Source of the DNA: CAVYGM01 sp963768025
GTDB taxonomy: Bacteria; Bacteroidota; Bacteroidia; Cytophagales; Spirosomataceae
Direction of reading: 5' to 3'
NCBI GenBank assembly: GCA_963768025.1
Contig: CAVYGM010000002.1
Location: forward strand, 142,109 to 206,108
Length of the DNA: 64,000 bases
In this document: in pieces, positions 29,438 through 37,732 of the stretch
Layout: each line of letters starts with the position of its first letter
Position numbering within the stretch: position 1 is the stretch's first letter
The notes under the pieces: generated by a model
The model's database searches: none
What the model saw: the letters and a program-made list of their open reading frames with translations, nothing else
What the model was told of the DNA's origin: nothing
Position numbers and translations under genes: made by a program

Positions 29438-29974
29438 TTATTCAATTTGTGAATTCCATTGAATACCAAAATAACCATGCATATTTACTTCATAGGCAAT
29501 TTTATTAATCTGCCCGTCTTTATCTCTTACTGATAAATCTACTTGTATACTGTCAAATTTTTGTATACTTAAATTAGTAGATGGGTCAACTATTGTTTTT
29601 CGTATCAATTTCCAATCATCAATTTCATTACCTGCATTTACGCTGGTGCCTGCATTAAATATCGAATTAAAAGAAGCATAAACAGTCCATTGTAATGGTA
29701 CAAATACCCACGAAGCAAAACTATCATCGGGTCTATTTGGTGGCAACCCAGGCAATATTGAACTCACTCGTGTTAACACCCTATCCATTTCAATTCTATG
29801 ATCTTCTATATTAACAACTTCTGTATGCCAATTACCATCGGAATTACCTTTAAAATTTTCTAGTACTGCTACGCCTGATAAATTAACCATAAAATTTATT
29901 TCGCTGGTTGAACGAAAATTAGAACTAGGCAAAACCATATAGTGTTTTGACTGAAAATTAGTTGGAGTGACCAT
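29438..29974 (-). CDS. Hypothetical protein of the AT-rich island
   Basis: 178 residues, MVTPTNFQSKHYMVLPSSNFRSTSEINFMVNLSGVAVLENF at the start, and LTRVSSILPGLPPNRPDDSFASWVFVPLQWTVYASFNSIFNAG in the middle. It is rich in polar residues and beta-prone segments; no signal peptide, TM or catalytic motif is evident. The coding DNA is among the most AT-rich in the window. It stands alone, with repeat-containing spacers on both sides, as expected for a mobile cassette. The family was not recognised. Confidence 0.6.
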   Translation of the reverse strand: MVTPTNFQSKHYMVLPSSNFRSTSEINFMVNLSGVAVLENFKGNSDGNWHTEVVNIEDHRIEMDRVLTRVSSILPGLPPNRPDDSFASWVFVPLQWTVYASFNSIFNAGTSVNAGNEIDDWKLIRKTIVDPSTNLSIQKFDSIQVDLSVRDKDGQINKIAYEVNMHGYFGIQWNSQIE

Positions 29975-30177
29975 AAATTTAAATTTTTAATTTTTGTTTT
30001 CCCTACTCTTGGATTATGGTTTTTTGGGTTACACCATTATTAAGTTATTCTGAAATTACTGCTTTCATATTCTCATGTCTGTCGCTATTAGTAAGGTTTT
30101 CAATGAAACCGTTTGATGCCGATGTGAGTTTGTCTGCGTGTAAGAAATCTCCTACAACTCGCCGATTGCCGCACTTT

Positions 30178-30226
30178 CAATACAAAAGACGCACCGCACC
30201 GGTGGCCCGGTACGTATTTTGTATTG
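30178..30226. repeat. Inverted repeat CAATACAAAA / TTTTGTATTG
   Basis: A perfect 10-bp stem (30178-30187 and 30217-30226) around a 29-base GC-rich loop, inside a gene-free stretch of about 620 bp. It lies just before the 55-bp tandem repeats and may be part of the same cassette spacer. Confidence 0.5.
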
Positions 30227-30250
30227 CTGTATTTTTTCAAGCCCAACCTG

Positions 30251-30383
30251 TCGGGACGTTTGCCCTGTCGCAAAGACGCTGACTGACAAACCGAAACCTG
30301 ACTTGTCGGGGCGTTCAACCTGTCACATCCAACCCGAAAATGGCAGCCAAAAACCTGACCTCTGGGACGCGCTGCCTGTCGAC
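30251..30383 (+). repeat. 55-bp tandem repeat, three units
   Basis: The core TCGGGACGTTTGCCCTGTCG recurs as TCGGGGCGTTCAACCTGTCA and CTGGGACGCGCTGCCTGTCG at 30251, 30306 and 30362, a period of about 55 bp. Each core is preceded by CCTGA or similar. Isolated copies occur at 30520 and 30926, and two more, again 55 bp apart, at 31782 and 31837. Confidence 0.6.
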
Positions 30384-30419
30384 CGACACGCTGGCACACG
30401 AGACACTTTATGGACCATC

Positions 30420-30506
30420 ACCCAACGACCGAGAGGGTTGATGGATGAGGAAGCTACTTGACTGAACTGCCGTACTTGCAACCTTTACACCCTCACCTTG
30501 TTGGGC
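30420..30506. repeat. attC-like recombination site 1 (87 bp)
   Basis: ACCCAAC (30420-30426) fits the integron R'' core RYYYAAC, and GTTGGGC (30500-30506) fits the R' core GTTRRRY. The inner arms GAGGGT and ACCCTC also pair, so the 87-bp unit can fold into an imperfect hairpin with a slight arm asymmetry. It aligns closely with the unit at 30828-30912. No integrase is in the window. Confidence 0.5.
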
Positions 30507-30598
30507 TGAACGCTCTCCTTCGGGACATGCTTCCTGTCGCACAAGACCTGCCCATCCCGAGAACCTTGGCTTACAAACGAACGTCTGAACTTGTAATA

Positions 30599-30786
30599 CT
30601 AGGGGCAATTATTTAAGAAACCGTGTCTCAACATGATTTCAATTATTCTTGTCATTCCTCTTTTGCGTAATTCTTCAATTAAAACTTTGGGTGGTGGCCA
30701 ATTACTCATGTATGGGTTTGAGTCGGCACCAGTATATAGCCCACCACTAGGTCCAGTATATAAGCCGCCCCAAACGCCCGTAACCT
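30599..30786 (-). pseudogene. Small YTGP-repeat protein fragment
   Basis: The minus strand ending at 30599 reads VWGGLYTGPSGGLYTGADSNPY and then SNWPPPKVLIEELRKRGM and HGFLNNCP before the stop. The GGLYTGP tandem motif followed by NPY-x-SNWPP is one I recall from small glycine-rich proteins in cassette-like loci. There is no good start codon before the repeats (an in-frame ATG exists only at 30898, inside the attC-like site), so the 5' end is probably missing. It lies exactly between the two attC-like sites. Confidence 0.4.
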
Positions 30787-30827
30787 GTCGCCCGCAACCC
30801 GCCCCGCAAGCTAATTTATGGACTTGC

Positions 30828-30912
30828 ACCCAACGCAAACGGGTGTTGATGGTGGGCGCGAAACTCCACTGAACACACGTACCTAAACCTTTACACACCC
30901 GTTTGGTTGGGT
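30828..30912. repeat. attC-like recombination site 2 (85 bp)
   Basis: ACCCAAC (30828-30834) and GTTGGGT (30906-30912) frame long complementary arms: CAAACGGGTGT pairs with ACACCCGTTTG once a single extra G (30835) is left unpaired. An unpaired base in one arm is a hallmark of attC sites. It lies 67 bp beyond the 3' end of the DUF2306-like gene, the usual position of attC in a gene cassette. Confidence 0.55.
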
Positions 30913-30978
30913 TAAAAACCTTCCTTCAGGGCGTGCTGCCTGTCGCCACACAGGTGGAAGATGCGGAGCGAAGCAATG

Positions 30979-31644
30979 TCAATTTTGCCCCAAACTTATT
31001 CTTCTTGCTTGCAAGGCAAACTCAGCAATAAGTAAGGGTAGTGACCAGCTAGCCCATGCTGTAAAACCTCCTACTTCCTCTTTAAATGCGAAATTATCAA
31101 GTCCCAATAATCCGTAAAAGATTAGGCGAAATATGATAAAATTAGCGGTTAAAACATAGCTTCGTACCATCCATTCTTGGTGTTGAGAAAAGTTCCTTTT
31201 CTTAATGGCCCAAAATGCCATGCTGCCCGTTATGAGCCAAGCAAGTGCCATACCTAACGTGCCGGTAGCAAACATAAACTCCTTCTTTCGGAGTAAATTA
31301 TCAAATACAGCCAGATAGGTAGCCGAAACTACTGATATAAGCACGGCTATAAGGTACACTCTTCCAATAATCCTATGCAACCGTGCGTATTTTTTGCGTA
31401 ATACTGGGAAAAACTGAAATGGCCCTATAAGTAAAGCAATCATACCTCCTGCCACGTGTGCTACAATAAAAGGTGCATATGGCTTAAACTCTGGTGTATA
31501 AATGGCAAATGCAGGATCAAAATAACGGAGGGCATTGGTGTAGATGAAATACAAAGCAAGCCCCCAAACAATAGTCCAGGCCAAAAGGGAGATCCGATTT
31601 GATTTATCTACTGAAGTGACAGGCACGTACTTGTTCGTTTTCAT
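30979..31644 (-). CDS. DUF2306-type integral membrane protein
   Basis: 221 residues from ATG 31644 (MKTNKYVPVTSVDKSNRISLLAWTIV), preferred to an upstream ATG that lacks family character. Six or seven TMs are visible. The repeated histidine signatures of DUF2306 proteins are present: APFIVAHVAGGMIALLIGPFQF, RLHRIIGRVYLIAVLIS and QHQEWMVRSYVLTANFIIFR. The family's activity is unknown; conserved histidines in the membrane suggest cofactor or metal binding (inference). It is flanked by 55-bp repeat cores on both sides and followed by attC-like site 2, so it looks like a mobile gene cassette. Confidence 0.8.
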   Translation of the reverse strand: MKTNKYVPVTSVDKSNRISLLAWTIVWGLALYFIYTNALRYFDPAFAIYTPEFKPYAPFIVAHVAGGMIALLIGPFQFFPVLRKKYARLHRIIGRVYLIAVLISVVSATYLAVFDNLLRKKEFMFATGTLGMALAWLITGSMAFWAIKKRNFSQHQEWMVRSYVLTANFIIFRLIFYGLLGLDNFAFKEEVGGFTAWASWSLPLLIAEFALQARRISLGQN

Positions 31645-32165
31645 CTCACAGTTAGGGTTTGGTGTATGGTTTAGACCTAAATATTGAGTATTGAAGGATA
31701 ATAAGCAAATTGCTCTTATAGTGAGAATTTGAGCGATTGTCCTGTCTAACGCAACTAGGCCCATCTGTCAAACCCGGCCCACCGGTGCGTTCACTTTGTC
31801 ACACAAAACCTGCCTGACGAGCAAAAAATCTGACCGCTGGGGCGTTCCAACTGTCACACGGCAGCCGCCCATGGCTCCCAGCCTGTTTGGTTCACCCAAC
31901 GTGTTATTGTACGAAATACCACTTCACTACAATGGATTGATTAACAGGTAGTACTCGTGAATTGTTAACAATTTGAGGGTTAGAGGCCTTAACTGTACAA
32001 GGATATTGAATTGTGCCTATATTCACTACTAATTTTTTGCTTTTTTATCTAGCGGTACCAAAACATCCGGAATTCAAGCAAGAAGTGGTTCGGAGATGGA
32101 ACATTTCAGGCTACCCCACCTAATTCTTTGGAATAGATAAGCAATGGTAGCCGCCCATTAGCCTG
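31645..32165. other. Gene-free spacer with two further 55-bp repeat cores
   Basis: CCGGTGCGTTCACTTTGTCACA at 31782-31803 is a diverged core (shown here only by its ends CCGGTGCGTTC and TTTGTCACA), and a closer copy CTGGGGCGTTC...CTGTCACA is at 31837-31858. ACCCAAC at 31894-31900 is a possible lone attC core. The rest (31920-32165) is AT-rich without recognisable signals. No ORF is supported. Confidence 0.45.
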
Positions 32166-32272
32166 CGTTCACAGATGAACGTGACTGTTCGAAAATGAAC
32201 AATTCTTAGAGTAGAGTATTATTTAATTCTCTGGTTATCAATAGCATGAACACCGGGGCATACCTTTTATAA
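32166..32272 (+). promoter_or_regulatory. Element E: tandem regulator sites plus weak sigma-54-like promoter before P9
   Basis: CGTTCACAGATGAACG (32166-32181) and TGTTCGAAAATGAACA (32186-32201) are clean inverted repeats with the variant half-site GTTC/GAAC, 20 bp apart. GGGCAT-ACCTT-TTATA at 32256-32271 sits at the usual distance (about 63 bp) but is a poor -12 match. A second candidate, TGGTTATCAATAGCA at 32232, is better in letters but too close and one base short. P9 starts at 32302. Confidence 0.55.
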
Positions 32273-32301
32273 GTGAGGGTATATACCTAGACTCGCTTGC
32301 T

Positions 32302-34731
32302 ATGCTCACCAACTACCTCAAAATCGCCTGGCGGAACCTGCGGAAGCACTCCTTCTACTCTTTCCTGAACATCTTCGGACTGTCGTTGGGGCTGGCGAGT
32401 TGCCTGCTCATTACGCTGTACGTGATCGATGAGCTGAGTTATGACGAGTCCTTCGCACGCGTCGACCGGATCTACCGGATTGATTCCGACCTGAAATTCG
32501 GGGGTCCCGAGATGAAACTGGCCGTAGCGCCCGATCCCATGGCGTTTACGCTCAAAAAAGACTATCCTCAGGTGGAAGCCGCCACCCGCTTGCGCGAAAA
32601 CGGAAGCTACCTGGTGCGGCGCAACGAGCAGGCCGAAAATCTTCAGGAAGAGAACGTGGTATTTGCCGACTCGACCTTCTTCCAGGTATTTTCCATCCGG
32701 TTGGTGGCGGGCAACCCTGCCACGGCCCTTACCGAACCCAATACCCTGGTGCTCTCCGAACGCGATGCCGAGAAGTACTTTGGGTCAGAAAATCCCCTGG
32801 GCAAAACCCTCCTGCTCGACAACGAGCAGACCTACCGCGTGACGGCTGTGATGGAGAATATCCCGACCAACTCCCACCTGAGCAGCCTGAACATGCTGCT
32901 GTCGATGGCTTCGCTGGAAGATAGCCGCGAGAATAACTGGGGAAGCCACAACTTTGTCACCTACCTCGTACTGAAAGAAGGGGTGGACCACCGGCAGTTT
33001 GTGAAGAACTTTGACACGGTTCTTGAAAAATACACGGCCCCCTGGGTGAAATCGATCATGGGAGCCACGATGGACGATCTGAAAAAATCCGGCAATTACC
33101 TGCGCTATTCACTGCTACCCGTCCGGGACATCCACCTACACTCCGACCGCGTGGCCGAAATCAGCATCAACGGCAACATCCAATACGTCTACATATTCTC
33201 GGTCGTGGCGATATTCCTGCTCCTGATCGCCTGCGTCAACTTCATGAACCTGGCCACCGCCCGCTCGGCCAACCGCGCCCGGGAGGTGGGGGTGCGCAAG
33301 GCCCTGGGCTCGGAGCGTTCCTCGCTGATCAAGCAGTTTCTGACCGAATCCCTGCTGCTGGCCTATATCTCCCTGGTGCTGGCCCTGCTTATCGCTTTTT
33401 TGGCTATACCACTATTCAACGAGCTGTCGGGCAAGCAGATTCAAATTCCCATAGGGAATGGGTTATTCTGGGGCATTCTACTACTCACGGGTGGTGTGGT
33501 AGGCTTGCTGGCGGGCAGCTATCCGGCCTTTTTCCTGTCGGGTTTTCAGGCGATCAAGGTGCTGAAAGGAAGGCTGGCCGTTGAGGGCAAAGGGGGGTAC
33601 CTGCGCAACACGCTGGTGGTGTTTCAATTTGTGATATCGGTGATGCTCATCATCGGGACGATGATCATTTACCGGCAGCTCAATTACATTCAGACCAAAA
33701 CGCTGGGGTACAATAAGGAGCAGGTGCTGATCATCGACAATGCCTACGCCCTGGGCACCCAGACGGAGGCCTTCCGGCAGGAGATGCTCAAACAAACCAA
33801 CGTAGAGAGTGCCACGGTATCGGGCTACCTGCCCACCCCCTCTTCCCGCAGCGACAATCCCTTCTATCCCGAAGGACAATCGATAAAGGATAGGGGGGTA
33901 AGCATGCAAAACTGGCGCGTGGACCACGACTACGTCAGTACCCTGGGGTTGAAGATACTAAAAGGGCGGGCGTTCAGCCAGGAATTTCCGTCCGACTCCT
34001 CGGCCATTTTGATCAACGAGGAGGCCGCGCGCCTGCTGGGTTTCGACGATCCGATCGGCAAACGGATTGCCACCCTGCTCGATCCCGATCCTTCGAGTCA
34101 GCGGGTGTACACCGTCATTGGGGTTGTTAAAAACTTTCATTTTGAATCCCTGCGCAAAAACATCGGTGCCCTTAATCTGGTGCTGGGCAAAAGTACGGGG
34201 ATGCTGGCTTTGCGCCTGACTACCGCCGATGTGCAGGGCACCGTCAAGCGAGCCGAACAGGTTTGGAAGCAAATGGCCCCCGGACAGCCCTTCGAGTACC
34301 GGTTCATGAACGATGATTTTGACGGTACCTACCGGGCCGAATCACGCGTGGGAAGTATCTTCATCACCTTTGCCCTCCTCTCCATTCTGATCGGTTGCCT
34401 GGGGCTGTTTGGCCTGGCGGCTTATACCGCCGAGCGCCGCACCAAGGAGATTGGCGTGCGCAAGGTACTGGGGGCTTCGGTGGGAAATATCGCGGCTATG
34501 CTTTCCAAGGACTTTCTCAAACTGGTACTCATCGCCATCCTGATTGCCTCGCCCATAGCCTGGTACGGGATGAACAAGTGGTTGGATGATTTTGCCTACA
34601 AGATTGATATTCAGTGGTGGATGTTTGCGCTGGCGGGTCTGCTGGCCGTGGGCATCGCGCTGCTGACGGTAAGTTTTCAAAGTATCAAAGCTGCCCTGAT
34701 GAACCCGGTGAAGTCGTTGCGGAGTGAGTAG
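32302..34731 (+). CDS. ABC permease P9, MacB/FtsX-like two-module type (intact)
   Basis: 809 residues from ATG 32302 (MLTNYLKIAWRNLRKHSFYSFLNIFGLSLG). The first periplasmic domain contains LSYDESFARVDRIYRIDSDLK and YFGSENPLGKTLLLD; the first FtsX coupling segment is NFMNLATARSANRAREVGVRKALGS; the second periplasmic domain has VIGVVKNFHFESL; the final FtsX domain has ERRTKEIGVRKVLGASVGNI and ends LMNPVKSLRSE. It is the first gene after the AT-rich island and the first under element E, and it restarts the permease array in the same direction as before the island. Confidence 0.93.
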   Translation: MLTNYLKIAWRNLRKHSFYSFLNIFGLSLGLASCLLITLYVIDELSYDESFARVDRIYRIDSDLKFGGPEMKLAVAPDPMAFTLKKDYPQVEAATRLRENGSYLVRRNEQAENLQEENVVFADSTFFQVFSIRLVAGNPATALTEPNTLVLSERDAEKYFGSENPLGKTLLLDNEQTYRVTAVMENIPTNSHLSSLNMLLSMASLEDSRENNWGSHNFVTYLVLKEGVDHRQFVKNFDTVLEKYTAPWVKSIMGATMDDLKKSGNYLRYSLLPVRDIHLHSDRVAEISINGNIQYVYIFSVVAIFLLLIACVNFMNLATARSANRAREVGVRKALGSERSSLIKQFLTESLLLAYISLVLALLIAFLAIPLFNELSGKQIQIPIGNGLFWGILLLTGGVVGLLAGSYPAFFLSGFQAIKVLKGRLAVEGKGGYLRNTLVVFQFVISVMLIIGTMIIYRQLNYIQTKTLGYNKEQVLIIDNAYALGTQTEAFRQEMLKQTNVESATVSGYLPTPSSRSDNPFYPEGQSIKDRGVSMQNWRVDHDYVSTLGLKILKGRAFSQEFPSDSSAILINEEAARLLGFDDPIGKRIATLLDPDPSSQRVYTVIGVVKNFHFESLRKNIGALNLVLGKSTGMLALRLTTADVQGTVKRAEQVWKQMAPGQPFEYRFMNDDFDGTYRAESRVGSIFITFALLSILIGCLGLFGLAAYTAERRTKEIGVRKVLGASVGNIAAMLSKDFLKLVLIAILIASPIAWYGMNKWLDDFAYKIDIQWWMFALAGLLAVGIALLTVSFQSIKAALMNPVKSLRSE

Positions 34732-34736
34732 GGGTA

Positions 34737-34916
34737 GATGGTTAGGTTGTTAGCTGTTAGGTAGCTAATAGTTAGGATGTTCACTTTTTTCAAAACTTTA
34801 AATTGGTGTCTGACACCTCCTGCCCTCCTCGTTAGGGAAAATATTGCTGTTCAACTGCTCTTTTTCCTAAAATCAAATGACCTAACCCCTAACCACCTAC
34901 CAGCTATAACCCTAAA
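34737..34916. repeat. Inverted arrays of GTTAGG / CCTAAC words
   Basis: GGTTAGGTTGTTAGCTGTTA and related words at 34740-34782 are mirrored by CCTAACCCCTAACCACCTA at 34880-34898. This is the same style of mirror-image intergenic array as at 1530-1686 and 4733-4852. It fills the gap between P9 and P10. Confidence 0.5.
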
Positions 34917-34922
34917 AAAGCC

Positions 34923-37311
34923 ATGATCAGAAATTATCTCAAAATCGCCCTCCGGAATCTTCAAAAGGACACCTTTTATAGCCTTATCAACGTCTTGGGC
35001 CTGACGATCGGGGTCACCTGCGGCATGCTGTTGCTATTGTACGTCACCGACGAACTTAGCTACGACCGCTACCATACCAAAGCCGATCAAATATACCGGG
35101 TCGTGTCAAAAATCCGGGAACCTGACAAGTCTTTCGGCTGGAATACCACCCAGCCACCGCTGGTCGAGACGCTTAAAGCGGGACTACCCCTTCATTGAAA
35201 ACTACGTGCGTTTTGTTCCGTACGGTCGGGTGATGTTCCGACAGGGGGAAAACCGATTTTACGAAGAGGATATCTACTCGGCCGATTCCACGGTATTTGA
35301 GGTATTCAGCTACAAGCTCCTGGAAGGCGACCCCAAAACGGCGCTCAATCAACCCGGCAGTATTGTGTTGACCCAGAAAACGGCGCAGAAGTTTTTTGGA
35401 TCCAAACCGGCCCTCGGCGAGTCGCTACAAACGAACGATACCACTTTTTACAAAGTAACGGGCGTGATGGAGGACGTACCCCGCAACTCTCACTTTACCT
35501 TCAACGCCCTGGTTTCGAAAGGGCAATTTGAGCGGGGGCTGGCGACGGCCTGGGGCGCATTTTTCGTCACCAGCTACCTGCAATTACCCAAGAATTTTGA
35601 TACCCGAAAACTGGAAAGCAAGTTTCCCGAAGTGTACGAGAAGTACGTAGGGCCTATTTTTAAGAAAATGGGAATCCAGGTCACCTACGAGCTGCAGCCC
35701 ATTACCAGTGTCCATCTACACTCCAAGCTGGAAGGCGAAACCAACGGCGATATGGGCTACGTGTATACCTTCGCGGCGGTGGCGTTTTTTATGCTGCTGA
35801 TCGCCAGCATCAACTACATGAACCTGGCCACCGCGCGCTCGGCCCGGCGGGCCAAAGAGGTAGGGCTTCGGAAAGTGATGGGGGCCGTCCGGGGCCGACT
35901 GGTGGGGCAGTTCATGACCGAGTCGGTGCTGATGACGCTGCTGGCACTCCTGGCCAGTATTCTGCTTGTGGTGCTGCTGCTCCCGTTTTTCAATACGGTG
36001 TCGGGCAAAGACATTCAGTACGGGGAGTTGCTAAATCCTCAGTTTTTATCCATTGCCCTGGGGGTGGTAGTGTTCACGGGTATTATCAGTGGGAGCTACC
36101 CGGCTTTCTATTTATCCTCTTTTGAGCCAGCCTCGGTACTCAAAGGCTCCTTCAATGCCCGCGGCGGTAATTTCTTCCGGAAAGCCCTGGTGGTGGTGCA
36201 ATTTGCCATTTCGCTGAGTATGCTTATCTGCACCTGGATCGTGTACCAGCAGCTCAATTTTATGCGAAAAGCAGATCTGGGATACAACCGCGAGCAGGTA
36301 CTGACTATCAACTACCAGGACCGCCAGCCCCGTGCCGGGTACGGAGCCCTGCGGGAGGCTCTGCTGGCAAACCCCCGCATTCGTAGCGTTGCTACGGCCT
36401 CGTCGCCCACCAGTAACGTGGGGGGACGGAATATTTTTGCGGTAGAAACCAACGAAGGACTCAAAGATATGGGATTCAAGCCCCTCGGCATTGACCACGA
36501 CTATCTGTCCACGATGGGGATGGAGATTGTGGCGGGGCGTGGTTTTTCGGCCGATTTTCCGGCGGATACCACCAATGGCGTGATCGTCAATCAGGCGGTA
36601 GTAAAGCGGATGGGCTGGAAAGAGCCACTTGGCAAGAAGTTTCTCCTCGGTGGGTTGCCGCAAGAAGGGCAGCCTACGCCTCCCGCTGCCAAAGTCGTGG
36701 GCGTCGTAAAGGATTTTCACCAGCAGTCGCTCTACAACCCCATTGAGCCTTTGGTGATTCTCTACCGTCCTTACAACTCGGTGCTTCATATCAAAATTCA
36801 ACCCAAAGATATTGACAAAACAGTAGCCTTCATCGGACAAAAATGGCGCGAAACCTATCCCGACCGCCTCTTTGAGTATCGGTTCCTGGATCAGGATTTT
36901 GAGTCGGCCTATGAAGCCGACGAACTGCGGGGTCGAATTTTTACGGCATTTTCGGCCATGACGATCCTTATCGCCTGCCTGGGATTGTTCGGTTTGGCTA
37001 CATTTACCACCGAGCAGCGGGTCAAGGAAATCGGGGTGCGCAAGGTACTGGGTGCTTCGGTAGGGAGCATCGTTACCCTACTCTCCAAAGACTTCACCAG
37101 GCTGGTGCTGATTTCCTTTCCGATCGCCATTCCGGTAGCCTGGTATTCGATGTACAAATGGTTGGAAGATTTTCCCTACAAAACGAACATCACCGTGTGG
37201 GTATTTGTCGTAGCCTGCCTGGCTACCCTGCTCATTTGTTGGGGGACGGTTGTGTACCAGAGCATCAAAGCCGCCCTCACCAATCCGGTGAAGTCGCTTC
37301 GAAGCGAGTAG
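34923..37311 (+). pseudogene. ABC permease P10, MacB/FtsX-like (single frameshift)
   Basis: It starts MIRNYLKIALRNLQKDTFYSLIN at 34923. One extra base near 35177 (CTTAAAGCGGGAC for an expected LKRDYP) ends the first frame; the rest (FIENYVRFVPYGRVMFRQG onward) is open to 37311. Corrected length is about 796 codons. Landmarks include YDRYHTKADQIYRVVSK, YMNLATARSARRAKEVGLRKVMGA and EQRVKEIGVRKVLGASVGSI. The last TM block (ITVWVFVVACLATLLICWGTVVYQSIKAAL) and ALTNPVKSLRSE differ from the common type. It follows P9 by 191 bp and may share its promoter. Confidence 0.88.
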
Positions 37312-37362
37312 GGTACCCTACACCAGCACAAGTTAAATGGGATAGTCCTCAGAGCATATATC

Positions 37363-37623
37363 CTACCGGGGAAGTCGGTACAAGTAAGGCGCCTTGTTGG
37401 CGGCTCCGGTAAACTTCTTTTCGAGGCGCTCGAGTACGTTGGGGTCGAGGATCTTCTTCTGGAAATTGTTGCGCGCAAAGGGTTTATCAAAAATCACTTC
37501 ATAAAGCTCTTGCGCTTCCTTCATCGTGAACGGTTCCGGGAGCAGGTGAAAGGCATTCATCTTCTGGTCGAGGGTGAGCCGAAACGTTTCCAGCGCCTTA
37601 TCCACAATCTCGCGGTGGTCCAT
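37363..37623 (-). pseudogene. C-terminal fragment of a NUDIX-type (NrtR-like) transcription regulator
   Basis: 86 residues from ATG 37623: MDHREIVDKALETFRLTL, then LLPEPFTMKEAQELYEVIF and FARNNFQKKILDPNVLERL, ending APYLYRLPR. The LPEPFT-x-KE-x-x-LYE ... NF-x-x-K pattern is that of the winged-helix half of NUDIX-related regulators, whose full length is around 230 residues. The NUDIX domain and its box are absent upstream, where an intergenic gap and then the DUF234 ATPase gene lie. It is therefore a remnant, or less likely a stand-alone DNA-binding module. Confidence 0.6.
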
Positions 37624-37732
37624 AATCATGGGGGGCGTGAATAGGATTTATGAATTAATTCACCCATCAAAAGAAAGTTTGTTAATCGAAAATTGAGGCA
37701 AGCCCTGTAAGTCAGTTTGGCTTCGGTATCCG

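Noticed and set aside
30251..30383. The 55-bp repeats as a CRISPR array
   Set aside because: The repeat cores are too diverged, the intervening sequence is itself repeated, and there are no cas genes in the window.
31894..31900. ACCCAAC as a third attC core
   Set aside because: No GTTRRRY partner or complementary arm lies at a suitable distance, so only a lone core remains.
32232..32246. TGGTTATCAATAGCA as the promoter of element E
   Set aside because: The -24 to -12 spacing is one base short and the distance to the regulator sites (about 40 bp) breaks the pattern seen in the other five elements. It cannot be fully excluded.
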